Origin: Hyaloscypha bicolor E
Lineage: Eukaryota; Ascomycota; Leotiomycetes; Helotiales; Hyaloscyphaceae
Direction: 5' to 3'
Length of the DNA stretch: 64,000 nt
NCBI RefSeq assembly: GCF_002865645.1
Contig: NW_020194575.1
Span: forward strand, 249,247-313,246
The notes under the pieces are model-generated. The model had not been told where the DNA came from, searched no databases, and saw only the letters and a list, made by a program, of their open reading frames with translations. Of this stretch, positions 35,781 through 47,450 are shown in pieces. How positions within the stretch are numbered: position 1 is the stretch's first letter; each line of letters starts with the position of its first letter. A program made the translations under genes and the position numbers.

Positions 35781-37444
35781 ATGGAGTCCAGAAGGTGGAG
35801 AAGATGGTCCGTTCTGGCGATGGCCTCTCTGGCTGGTGTGGTCAACGGTGGTACCTATACCTTCTGCTACCCTTCTACCTTGGTGGATTCTGTGTTACGG
35901 CCGAGGGCAAAGGCTGACAGGTTGTGGCAGATAATTGTGCATCGCCGAGTGGCTTCACCATTGAATCCCAAGCCGCCGCGGACGCGTTAAACAACTGTAG
36001 CACCATCAATGGAAATGTCAACATCCAGGGCAACGACCTGATACAGATCACCCTCAATGGCATCGAAACAATCAGTGGCAACCTCGCCACCTCATCTTGT
36101 GCTGGATTGCGGACCATCACAGCACCAGTCCTATCCCAAATCTCCAACAATTTCACCCTCTCGAGCCTCCCACTGCTCGCGAGCCTCGGCTTTCCTCTCC
36201 TAGATAACATCAATGGGGGAATATACTGGGATACGGTCCCCGATCTTACGGATGTTTGGTTTGGGAATCTGACGACACTTTCACATGGATTACCAGGGGC
36301 GAACGTGGACGGGGACATTTCGATAATAAACACAGGTCTATCCAGCCTTGCATTCCTCAATTTTACGCACTATTCCAATCCGGCTACGATCTGGATCAAA
36401 GGCAATCAACAACTCAGTAGTGTTAATCTTACCGGCCTTTCCTGGGGCAGCAATTCGTTGGCGATTGTCAGCAATGGACCATCGGCACAGATCTTTCTTC
36501 CGGACTTGAGGTCTGCTGGTGCTATTACAATTGGTAATGCTGGTCACATCTACATACCATCTCTTTCCGAAACAACCGCGACTATTGAAATATCCACCAA
36601 CGCGATCGATGCCTTCTCAGCTCCGAGCCTCACGAATATTGGTGGGAGCCTCATTGTCCAAAACAACGATCTTCTGGATAACCTCAGTATCCCACTTTTG
36701 ACTTCAGTGAAAGGTGACATTACAATTGCGAATAATACACTTCTCCAAACGATCAACCATTTGGATCAGCTATGGTTCTGCCAAGGGAATATAACTCTCT
36801 CTGGTGATTTTTCAACGTAAGGCCCTTTGCCTCCTTTCCCTTCTCAAAACTAAAATCGTATTCTCAGCGTCACATTACCAAGTCTCCGTAACATTATTGG
36901 GCACTTCCATCTCAACAGCTCGAATCCAGACTTCGACTGCACCACCTTCGACAAACTATCTGCTCAAAGCGATTGGTCCTCGTCCTCCTATTCATGCGGT
37001 GCCTACCTACCCGGCTCAACCAAGGATCTCGCAAAGCATTACCAAGCCCCCGACCACGATTTCAATCTCTCGAAACCTGTCAAAGCGATTATCATTATTC
37101 TATCCGTTATTTTAGGGCTGTTTGTATCTGCTCTTTTGATGCGCTTATATGTGCATAAAACGAGGGTGAGGCGGGGGAGTCTGGCTAGGAGTGCGAGTTG
37201 GACTGTGCCGGGAGCCAGGGTTGAAGAAGGGGATGTGGAGATTGAGGAGGTGGGTGTTACAAGGGTTGCTGAAAGAGGAGATCCGTTGCCGAAATATGAG
37301 AGAGTGGGGAAACCGGGGGAGGTTCCGCCGGGATATACTCCCACTGAGAATGCGGGTGCAAATCAGGTGGAAGCTGGGAATGTAAATACGGAAACGTTGA
37401 ACAATGCTTCCAGGAGGAGATGGAGATTATGTTATGGTAGATGA
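35781..37444 (+). CDS. Type-I membrane protein with Ecm33/receptor-L-like ectodomain
   Basis: Three exons: 35,781-35,850, 35,931-36,816, 36,868-37,444, giving 510 residues. Intron 1 runs GTACCT..GGCAG with a CTGAC branch site; intron 2 runs GTAAGG..TCAG. The joins keep frame. The first exon gives a signal peptide (basic start, then VLAMASLAGVVNG) leading directly into DNCASPSGF. The ectodomain has repeated short beta-strand units such as INGNVNIQGN, ISGNLATSS, GGSLIVQNND and KGDITIANNTLL, as in fungal Ecm33/Sps2 and receptor-L-domain proteins, with many N-glycosylation sites. Unlike Ecm33 it ends not in a GPI signal but in one transmembrane helix (AIIIILSVILGLFVSALLM) and a basic then acidic tail of about 100 residues. 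It may sense or anchor at the cell wall; this is inference. Confidence 0.82.
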
Positions 37445-38837
37445 ATGCGCAAATTGCGTTTTTTGCTACTGGGATTCTCTTCACGAATTGATGGCCGACT
37501 CCAACTGGCCAGGAGCACGTGATTCTCGACTCCGTGACATCCACGAAGAGTTGCGGCAGAATAGGTTGAACATAACTGTTGAATATGGCAGCAAAAGCCA
37601 GTTCAGGTTGTATACAAGTGAATTGGAACCAATTCTTCGAATTGGGTGAGCCGCTGGGGCTGTGAATCCGAATCTCCTCAGTGGCCAAAGAGACCCGTCT
37701 GCAATGCAAGTCCATGTCAAGGACAACTCCTAGTCCCCGGAATAAAACTAGATTATACCTCCATATTCATATAACACCATACATCTCAAAGCATCTACCC
37801 TCTGAATCGGATGTTTATATCCGTCCCACATCGCCTCCAAGGGGGGAAACTTCTCTTACACAACTTCTCGGCATTTTTATCCGTCCAGATATGCACTTGC
37901 TAGCCAGGATAAAGTTCCAGATACGCGTTCCTTGCATCGAGCTAGCTAGTATACTCTGCGTTTAGCCCGAAGGAATTTAATAAAGTATCAAAGGGACTAG
38001 GTCTACATCTTCCGGAAGCGTAGTCTCCTGTACTACCGAGTAATTCGCAAACGTGACATCGAAACCATCCCTCTCATCCAAGATGTAGAACTAAGAAGAT
38101 CCTATTCGCCGCGTGACTTGTAAGGAGAAGATGGTGGACGTAAGCTTGAAAGGCGTTTTGAGGTAGAGAAATACTAGCATGAACGAAGTGAGAACGAACA
38201 AGACTCTAGCACTGGAGAAATGTAGGATGTTGCTCTATTGTGTGAAAACTACTGGCATGCTAAGAAGGGGTGAAGTTCTCCCTCTAACTTCATGTCTGTA
38301 GTGGTATCACGACCCTAGAGCTGGTGTCCTCGTGAAAACAGCTGTATTCGGGTGTGTGGTGTATTACGTCTAAAGAGAGAAGAAGGAGCGGGGAGCTCGA
38401 GACTAAGATACAGAGTGCCGCGCTAAGAGGTCACGTGATGACACAACAAGTGGTGTGTTTTGACGCTGTTTCTCCTGCAGTAGTCTTAACGCCGGAGGAC
38501 TTAGTCCCGAACCACGAACGAACGCCAAGCAAATATACGTGATTCTATGCCTCCAAGCGACTGCCGAATAGCAATGAAGCACTAATTGAGCATTTTCTTA
38601 CCTACAAGCATCCAACCCCTTCGCGGGAGTGACATACTGTCGGTGATTACCATCCTGTGCGGAGGCCGACGGAGGTGGCAACGGTGGGTAGGGGGAGCCG
38701 AACCGCGCTGGAGATCATACTTTAAAATAATCACAAAGTTTGAACTTGAGAGTTTTTATATTCTCACCTGTACTTTTGTTATTAATGGTCATCCAAACCA
38801 GAAACCCTTTTTCTAATTCCCATTTTCAAGAGCAGAA
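37445..38837. other. Intergenic, no gene recognised
   Basis: About 1.4 kb of normal-composition DNA. Several short frames occur (for example + 37,681-37,965 and + 38,354-38,542) but none shows family motifs or sensible composition. Confidence 0.55.
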
Positions 38838-38921
38838 ATGGATGCCATCTATCCCCTCATGTCACACGACAGCGATAAGTTAGACTACGAGAAACATTTT
38901 CCAATGCAGAGAAGAAAGGTA
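38838..38921 (+). pseudogene. Orphan first exon ending at a perfect splice donor
   Basis: An ATG at 38,838 opens 28 codons of hydrophilic sequence (MDAIYPLMSHDSDKLDYEK and on) ending in AAAG followed by GTAAGT at about 38,918. The charge pattern resembles the cytoplasmic N-terminus of UstYa/DUF3328 proteins, but this is weak. No second exon with a membrane helix was found. Repeat-rich DNA begins about 30 bp later. Possibly the surviving first exon of a gene whose remainder was lost. Confidence 0.3.
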
Positions 38922-38949
38922 AGTCCGGAGTTAGTACGATGAAAGGTAT

Positions 38950-39230
38950 TAGGAGGTTTTAGCGCCTTCGGCTCGCGCCGCTTCGCTTACCAAGCAGCGC
39001 GATACCCGATTTAGTAAGGAGGGCCTTAAGCGATACCGGATACGGGCTAGCCTAAGCCTTATTTTAGCCTTATCTCGCTTTCGAACCTCCGAGCGCACGT
39101 GCACGGTCACGTGACTAAATAATTAACTATAATCAACTATAGTTGATTATAATTGATTATGATTTGATTAAGTAGATTTTGATTTGATTTGATTTGATTC
39201 AGAGGCTATAATCAAATCAAACTAAATCAT
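38950..39230. repeat. Small inverted-end element and TTTGA repeats
   Basis: GGAGGTTTTAGCG at 38,951 and its imperfect reverse complement CGCTTTCGAACCTCC near 39,077-39,091 bound a short GC-rich segment. Next come CACGTGCACGGTCACGTGAC, the palindrome AATCAACTATAGTTGATT at about 39,131, and a TTTGA tandem run (about 39,176-39,200) answered by AATCAAATCAAA at about 39,212. It looks like one or two decayed non-autonomous elements. Confidence 0.5.
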
Positions 39231-39626
39231 TTGACACACTGGGTCTGATTGGGTGAAACCGCCTCTACCTAGCGAGGCCTCTGGTTGGCTAGATTCTCAT
39301 TTCCCTCTAGCTAAAGTTCGCAAGCTTACCCATCCCCGGAGACATGAGCACACGATTGCACTCCCTATTTTCCGTCCTTACCTGACCCTGATACCGAACC
39401 CACCTAGGAAATTCGCCCAGAAATGAAAGCGTAGCTGCTTATTGTCATATGACGAAAGACAACTTCCGTTTCTGTTGCAAAGTTTCCCCTGACATACCGA
39501 GAGACAAAAGCAAAAGGAATATGAAAAGAGACACCATCCGAGTAGTGCCGAGACCCAACGCGAAAGGAAAACGAATGGCAAGATAAGATGATCCACCAGC
39601 ATCAGTCGCAGTCCGCTTTCCGAAAC

Positions 39627-42600
39627 TTACTCAGCGAGAAGCTCCGCCTTCCAGGCTTCTCGACTCTTCGTCGCGTACTTGCGAATATGCTCCTTAGCCT
39701 CATCACGGAACGCGACTTCGTCCCAATGAAAGTTCAAGGTGACGACCGAATTGACAGGATCGGAGAACTCTGGGACGAGAAGGAGAGAGTAGATCGTGTT
39801 GATCAACTGGAGGTTGGAAGTATCCGAGGTCCAGTTGCGATCCAAGATACTGTGACAAACTTTGCCATGTCGATTGATATTTGGATGATAGATCGGTGTG
39901 GTAAATCGACATTTTGGCGGGAACGCGGGGTAGTCCTCTTCCATGTCAATGTACAAGACAAATGTGCCAGTTGAGTAAGCGCTCTCTGGGGGGCCTTGCA
40001 TAACAACCTTCCAGAAAGACATGTTTGACTCGGACAGATAGACGTCATAATGAGGATGAGGGTTGGCGACGATGTTCCGGATCTCGACGAGAATCCTCGA
40101 GGTCCGCAGATTCGAATTGGAGTGGGCATTTACCGACTCAGATCCATTATTCAGCTTGCCTGCATTGTTGCCAGCCACGGTTGCCAACTGAACAAAGTGA
40201 TCGTTGACGTTCGGATGCTCCTTCCGCTGTGGAAAGATATCCGCAGTGACAACTTCTGGGGTCGCCTTATCCCTCGCAAAAACAAATCGCAAATGCGGGT
40301 CATAATTGTGACTAAGGGCTTCACGAGGAGGGCCGATCGGAGGTCGCTCGAGTTGATTGAGGACAGGCTCCATCTCACACAAGAGCATCGATTGTTCGAG
40401 AGATTGCGGGGTGAACTTGTATCCACCAGAGAGATACGAGATTGTTCTCAGATCAACATTGTCTTCGTGTCCGAGACAGAAAGAGTCGACTACGACTTTG
40501 TTTTGAAAAAGGCTCCAAGATACATCGCTGCTGCGCTGCTTCGACTTAGTGTCCTCCCCATCAGATATGCAGATAATTCTCTTCTTAGCGTTGGGAAACT
40601 TCTGTGCATATTCGGAGAGTTGGTCATTTGCAAGGGCTAGAGCGTCCCACAAAGCGGTATCACCACGAGCATTCATCCCGTTGACCTTGTGTCGAAAGTT
40701 CTCGATGGCATGGGTTATGTTCTGTGAAACTGTTGCGGAAGTCTGAAAGGTGATCAATCCCATATGAGTTTGGTAGTTGTACGCCAAGAGACGATTGACA
40801 AAGGCATCGAACATGGACTTCAGAACGTCGAGCTACATAATAGTATCAGCGCCTGTTGGTACATTGGAACAAACACTCTACTTACCCTTGAAAGGTTCTT
40901 GCCTGACTTGTTTGTACTCTTTGGCTTTCCACCCAACCAAATCTTGAGCACAAGAGGAGAGGCGACACGCTGATCCTCTATACCATAGAGATCGTCATCG
41001 TCTGACGTGTCAGGGGAATCAGAACCACATAGATTTTCATTCTTGAGTTGTCCCGTAGCATGGCGTAGATTGAGGAACCCCGAAAGCCTATCCCAGTGTT
41101 CGTGAGGGGTTCCGCTCAAATGGCTATCTCCTTGGTCAGTCATGCCAGTCCAGGGCACCAGATCATAAATATATTGCCGGGATTCAGTCTTGAAAAGATG
41201 TCTCCAGTATTTGAAGATAACGGACGCAAAAGTGTTAGTGGTTCTACGTGGGATCCAGTACGAGAAGGCCATATGATCGTGTTGCCTATAGGCCTTGATG
41301 AGGCAAAGCTCCTCAAGGTCGGCGTCAGCGGCTTCGAGCGGTGGGGCATTTGGTGATCTGGTTTCAGGAACGTCGATGTGAATCATGTTGTTATTGCGGA
41401 TATTCGTAGACGCCAATGTGCTCTCGGATGGTTCAAGAAGCGTATTCTTGAAATGCAACTCGAATTTGGTGTGTCGGCCTTTCATTCCTCGAAATGCAAG
41501 ACGATAGAGGGTGTTAATCGGTAGGGTTCGAGGAACTTGTCTATTCTGGGCGTGGGAGTCAGCAATTGCGCGGTAGAGAATGTTTCAGGAGAACCCGGGA
41601 TATCTTCTTGGGAGGACCATGAGACAGTCACAAATAGGAAAGGGATTTTCTCCCTAACACCTACGAATGTACCAAGGCGGCTGAAAAACCGAATAGTCAT
41701 CATATGCTGGGAACCAGATGACAATCTGGTCCTGAAGGAGGAGCGAGTAGAATCCTGGATGGGAGACGACTGGATTAGGTCACTTCCATTGATCCAATCC
41801 TTGACCTGATTGGACAGTTGTCCATTGGCTCTCAAGCCAGTATTGTCAAGGACAAGTCCAGTGAGGGGAGAGGATTTGCGGATCTGAAACCATCTAAAAG
41901 CTAGGTCAGCATTTTCCTTGATAGTTCTTGGGACATTCTACTAGCAACGTCCCGAAGCTGCTGGAATATTGTTCTCCTGCAGTCGGTAGTACTAGGGGCA
42001 GACAAACCTCTCGATTGCGTTGCGCTCAAAAGTGAAGCCATCACTTGCAAGAACAGGGTCATCCATCACCTCGCGTGAGATTGGACATAAGAACTCATCG
42101 GGGACGGAGAACTGTTCGTTGAGAAGAAGATTCTGCGAATTATCGGGGGATTTCTTCGGAATCTTTGGAATCGCACTGCCAACAGTCCAGGTCCATTGAT
42201 TGTCGAAAACCTCCATATTTGACGAACGATAGATAAGGAAGTCGGCGAGAGCTTGTCGATGGATATTCAATCCCGCGGTGAAGGTCTTCAACTTGGTGAT
42301 TTCGGATTCAACATTCGCGGCTTGAGCTCGATAGAACGCAATTGTGACTCGTTTCTTGAGATCTTCAAGGCGTTGAAGGCTCTTTGACAATTCTTGCGAA
42401 GCAAGACCACTCAGAATCTCCAGAACCTTGCAAGCAACGTCCCGACGCGTTGACCCATGACTATCGTGGACAATACAGAGCATGTCGAGGAAGGACTCGT
42501 GTTCGGATATGGCCTTCTTCATCTCATCGAGGGTAGCACAGAAATAGGAAGTTCCGTCGGCGGCATTTCCTTGCTGGGGTTGATCGCCCATGTCCATAGA

Positions 42601-45135
42601 ATCGTCACTGTCCTCGGCATGGTCTTCGTCTTCGCTGTCCTCGTCTCGAATTTCCATGAAGTCCGTGTTTTCTGACATACTACTGGAACAATCGACGCAC
42701 ACCATAACAATTTCGTCCGGGGTTTTGAATTTTCGTTGGAAGCCGTCACCAAAGGCATCGAAAATTGCGGTACCTTCTGCCTCGCGTTTCTCCAGGATCG
42801 GAACCAAGAGTTGGGTGATAATCGCAACATCGATAGTCTCCTCCCCTCCTTTGGTGGGGCGGAAGATTGAGATATCCTTCCCGGGCTGCGCGCAAGGCGC
42901 TCTGCCTACGTACACAGCGAGAAGGCCATCCCGATCGAGTGTCAAAGCGGGGGCCTCAGCAGAGGGTAGCGTTGATGGGGCAAGAACTGATAGTTCATTT
43001 CTCGAACAGAGAGCCGAAAGATGATTCAAATCCGACAATTCTCGGGGTGGTATCAGGCTATCAACGTCTCCTTTCTTTGCGTAGCCAGCGATGGAATTGA
43101 GAATGTTCAGGTCGAGGGCAGTGATTTGAGAGATCAGTCCACCGCAGAGTAAAGAGACTCTCCGAGTACGTTCATCCAATTGCAATGCCACCAATGGCTG
43201 CTCTCCTGTCTCCCCTATGTAGAGGATGAGTTAGCAATCGCTCTATACAAGGTGTTTCGGGGGTTTGGGACATAGTCCCGGGATATAACCATGAAAGAGT
43301 TGGTGTAGGAAAAAGATTCTCTCCTAAAACTTACAATAGAGAATGCCGCCTTCCTTGAAGGCTTCGTAATAGCCCTCCTCAACAAGTCCAAACGGGGTCT
43401 GAACTGCATTCGCGATCGGCTCCATTGTAAAAGTGTTTCGCAGATCGAGGACCTTCAGAGAAGAGATGTAAGGCATCTGAACATCTTCTTTGAGTTTCAG
43501 ATGCTTTGCTTTCTCCAGAATCAATCCGAACAGAAGGCGAGCTCCCTCGAACAGTCTAGTCATGTCTGACTTAATAAGCTGAGCAGGAACCACATCCTTG
43601 AGAACCTCGTACAATGACTGCGCCAATGCAGCTCGCTCGCAGGGACGTGGTGACTTGCCATTCATAAGGATGTGAATGGTTCGGACGGCAGGAGGGAATC
43701 TGGTGAGCAGGTTGAAAATGTGCAAAACCTGTCGAGCGATTGGCACTTAGCACGGACAAGAGCTTGGGAACTTCAAGCGAGGAGGCTTACCGCATCTTGA
43801 GTTGGATGCTCCATCTTCTTTGCTCCGATTCTATCGGTGAATACTCGGAGTGAAGAGAGCAGCATAGCCAGTCCTCGCATAGATTGTGGAATAGGATGGA
43901 TCTATTTAGAGCAATCAGCTTCAGGGTACCAAAGCAGTAGACGGCTATAGGGAAATGTTGAGTTACCCAAGCACTGCCTTTCACGAAGATTGCATCTTTG
44001 CCCGACTCCACGTCACCATTTCGTGCTGAAATCCTGCGTTCGACGACGTAGATATCAAGAACGCCATTGACCGCGTACTCCGTCAGGCCCAATTCATCGA
44101 TGGTAAGGTCTATGTTCAAACTCGAGATCTCAATCGGTGCTTCGGATGTGTGCAGGTCAAGGTCGGACCGATCATTAAGGCTTTGATCAGCTCTCGATTT
44201 CGATTGCTCATGTCTGAGCAAGGAACAGACTGAAAGCACAGGCAGCTTGGAGTACCTATTGCTGCAACAGCGATGTCAGCTACAAATGTTTAGATGGATT
44301 TCGCTACCTACCTGGCGTTTGGCAATGTGGTCCCTCCGATGAAGCTAATCTCCTTATTTCTGCTATCTCCACGAAGCTCCCCACGAACTGCCTCCACGAG
44401 AGATATCTTATCTGTGGCTTCGGTTTCGAGGATTTTTACTCGGCTCTGGCCATAAACAACGATGAACTTGTGTGCCGCATTGGGAAGATATCCATCAAGT
44501 ATTTGGGAGCGAGTGTCATTACGGAGAGCACGTTCGTCGATTTGTCTAGCAAAAGAACAATTGCACTCTTGAATAGGTTGAGCAGCGTCCAAGATAGGGA
44601 TCTGAAGGTGATTGGATATCTGGAATTTGAGTTCTCGGAGAGTACTCTTCCGTGTGATCGTGGCACAAGTCAAGAGAGGAACTGCTCGGATGTCCCTGTG
44701 AGCCCTAGCATAAACGGGTGTGATCACGCGGACTTTCACTTCTTGGCCGCTTGATGTACTCGGCAGTGCCTGTTGAACAGGAGTCTAAGCAAATTAGCGC
44801 AGAATCGAGATTGTGAGAGGTTGACTTACGTGATTTGGTTCTAAAGGTGGCGCAGGTCCCATGGAAGTTGGATCATTTCGAGGTGTTGCGGTGATGGATT
44901 CAGTCTTGGAGTCGACGATGACATCTTCCAAGAGATCCTCTTCGTCAAGGAGAGGACCCATAGCGTCTCCAAGATGGAGGACAAGCTCGGACGCGTCAGG
45001 CGAAAGGCCAGCGCGAGAAGCTCGTCTCTTTACCTCGGCAGTCAGTGCAGAGATGGAAGAGCTGGGAGGGAAGGGAATCAAGAGACGAATTGGTGCAGCT
45101 CCCGGAGGAGTGACCGTAACAGTGTACCGCTCCAT
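39627..45135 (-). CDS. Multidomain ubiquitin enzyme: Ubl, U-box, vWA and UBC in one protein
   Basis: Nine exons on the minus strand: 45,135-44,830, 44,784-44,312, 44,261-43,967, 43,901-43,791, 43,728-43,335, 43,214-42,004, 41,883-41,665, 41,545-40,886, 40,832-39,627. They join in frame to 1,624 residues. Most introns have GTAAGT-like donors; intron 6 (GTCTGC..TTTCAG) is chosen because it restores the U-box. Order: ubiquitin-like domain (about 1-75); a second ubiquitin-like segment (about 115-260); uncharacterised middle; first vWA strand with the DxSxS motif (VCVDCSSSM, about 700); an acidic stretch; U-box ([21 protein letters not shown], about 900-965); another ubiquitin-like domain (about 992-1,055); rest of the vWA ([18 protein letters not shown], about 1,224-1,390); UBC fold (about 1,465-1,624) with YHPNIN and the catalytic cysteine in HGKVCHSIL at about 1,549. 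A U-box is an E3 module and UBC an E2 module, so one chain could do both steps. The start could also lie upstream at 45,270. Confidence 0.88.
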
Positions 45136-45994
45136 CGGAACCTGGGACAAGGTCAGAAGAGTTCGGGAGAGGAACGGTGAAGGTTGGTCCAGGGTGTGGA
45201 GCAGAGCCTGGATTATATGCATGGGGGAGGGGATTGCAGCCTGGAGGAGACCTTTGTCCCTGAGGATCATGAAGTTCTCAAGAGAGGGAACAAGAAAGAA
45301 TCGATGCGAAGAGAATGGAACTCACCCTTGGAGAGGAGGACTCTTCCATTGTTCCAATGTGGAGGTACTGTACGCTCTCAGTTGCCTTCGATGCGGGAAG
45401 CCGTCTCCATCTACAAGGAGACGACAGTGTTGTCACTCAGGCAGTGGCCAGGCAGTTCTCGATGGATCCGACGATACCTATCCTTTGCCGATAGTATGGT
45501 GGTGTGGTGGTCAGGACAAAAAATGAGGTGGGGTGGGTGATGAGGCAGGAAGGTTTAGAAGATGGAGGGAGTTCAAGGGACGAGACGACGTTGGAAGAAG
45601 GAAGTGAAGTAGCGTGCGGAGCCTTGCATCAGCTTTCCTGCAGGCAGACGCCCGATTTGTGAGTGAATGGCGACGGTCACATGATCGCAGCTCACTTCTC
45701 AGTCCAGTTCGCTTCAGCCAGCTAAAATGTGCTTGGTTACTGATAATGAGAGCGAAGAGTGAATTATGCTTCGGATATGCTTACAAACGTGGTCATTACA
45801 GTGCAATATAGTACCTCGCCTCCTCTCCTTTGACACCCCTCGTGCAGCGCAAGGCTGCTCCCCGACCGCCCACCACTCCCCTCCTTCTTCACGCTCCTCC
45901 ACTCCATCGTCAAGACCCCATCGCCAAGGCCCCGAAAATAGACAGGCAAGAAAGAATCAACGCAACCTCAAAGGCCTTGACTAATGCACCATTA
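45136..45994. other. Intergenic, promoter side of the ubiquitin gene
   Basis: Several overlapping short frames on both strands, none with family motifs. C/T-rich stretches near 45,840-45,910 are typical of fungal promoters. Confidence 0.5.
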
Positions 45995-47450
45995 TAGATA
46001 CCCAGAACCTCTGCTCAGAATTGCTGTGGAACAAAGGCCCTCAGGTCCGTGGCACCGCAACTCGTAACGTACTTGGGGGTCGAATCCAGGAGTGCTCGCA
46101 AGTCCTGTGGCCAGTTTGGTCGTTAACACGTTTCCCCCACAGAAACGAAGATAGCTCCTCCAAGCCATTGCGCGAAGAGCACGAGGCTGGCGCCAATGGG
46201 TACGTCTGCGTTTCTGAGAACAGTCCGCGCTGCCATGCTGGGCACTTGCATGTCTCGGCATCGACCAACCCGAATAAGACTTGGTAGCCGATCCATTGCG
46301 CCTTTGTCGTCTCAATATGGAGAGTGGTGAGCAAGGCCTCCACCAACAGTCATCAATACTGTCCCGAGGATTATAAATGGCGTGTAGTAGCCAGCAGCAG
46401 AAATAAGGCCACCACTCATGGCACTCCCCACGACAAATGCTAAAACCAGAGGCAACATGCCGATTCCAGACTCGTACTCAGTGATATCTTCAACAACCTG
46501 GAACCAGATCGCCACAAAGTAAACCAAAATCATCATCGCGGAACCGATGCAGGATGCGCAGAAGAAACCGGAAGCGACGCTACGTTGGGTGGTAATGCGA
46601 GGGGGGACAGTAGGGTTTTCTTGTTTTCATCCTTGGACGCCGATGAAACTAAGGAGGAGAATGCCAGCGCAGACGAAGAGGACTATGTTTCGTGCAGATT
46701 GCCAGGCGTATGTTGAACCACCCCACTGCAGGGCCAACAGCAGACACGCGACTCCGGGGGTGAAAAGGGCCGTCCCGATGGGGTCGGGCTGGTTTATTTT
46801 TTTCTGATTGTTTCTGCAGAGGCATTGGGTGCGGGTACTTGGAGTATCAGGGCGATGATAGGGATGTGACGGCACCAATTGGGAGATTTATATAAAAGCC
46901 TGATCTTGTTAGAAAATCGCGGGAGATGACAGACAGCTGGGCTTGCACCATCTCCAAGTTGCGTGGGTAGGGAAAGTACCGGACCTTTGGAGCAAATGAC
47001 TGAACCTACCTCCAAGTAATGGACCAATAATCGATGCAATTCCAAACACAGCTCCAAAGTTACCCGGAATAAGCGCCTCTCCTCGCCAGCGGTATTGTTT
47101 GGGTAACAATGATTATCACGCTAGTGAAGACTCCAGCAGAACCAATGCCAGCGATTGCTCGGCCAACAATGAAGGCAATCAAGTTTGGAGCGGCTCCACA
47201 GAGAGCAGATTCAATTTCGAATAGGACGATAGCTGCGAGAAAGACCCATATTGAGGAGTAGAAGGTGTAGATCCGTCCGAAGAACAATTGAAAGGCACAG
47301 GAAGTCAGCGTGTATGCGCTGCCGTACCATCCAATACCATTTAGGGAGCGGAAATCGTTGGATATGTGTGGGATTGCTGTTGCAACGATGCTTCGGTCCT
47401 TTAGAAAGTTAGAAAGGGGATCTGGAGAGGTTTCTCGTCTTACCAATGAA
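45995..47450 (-). pseudogene. DHA2-type MFS transporter, many frameshifts
   Basis: Fungal drug:H+ antiporter (14-helix DHA2, TRI12/AflT-like). On the minus strand 47,401-47,110 reads DRSIVATAIPHISNDF, then IGWYGSAYTLTSCAFQLFFG and GRAIAGIGSAGVF, the family blocks for helices 2-4. A frame change near 47,110 leads to FGIASIIGPLLGG, then WRWC. FYINLPIGAVTS follows across an apparent GC-AG intron. The next block ends at TGA (46,627-46,629) where the family has tryptophan (G-x-Q-x-W-K-Q-E-N). At about 46,330 one extra base shifts frame (GGGLAHH against LLTTLHIETTKAQWIGYQ), and two further shifts occur near 46,250 and 46,125. The first helix and the C-terminal helices are absent. At least five lesions, so a clear pseudogene. 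Confidence 0.85.

Noticed and set aside
40050..40640. 196-codon + frame opposite the vWA/UBC exon, and other long antisense frames at 42,590-43,024 and 44,861-45,526
   Set aside because: They are shadows of the nine-exon minus-strand gene, whose joined exons keep frame and contain clear domains.
39627..45135. Two separate genes (N-terminal Ubl/U-box gene and C-terminal vWA/UBC gene)
   Set aside because: The exon 8 donor AGG|GTAAGT and the acceptor TATGTAG join in frame and give a sensible vWA helix. No promoter-like gap or stop separates the halves. Still listed as the main thing to test.
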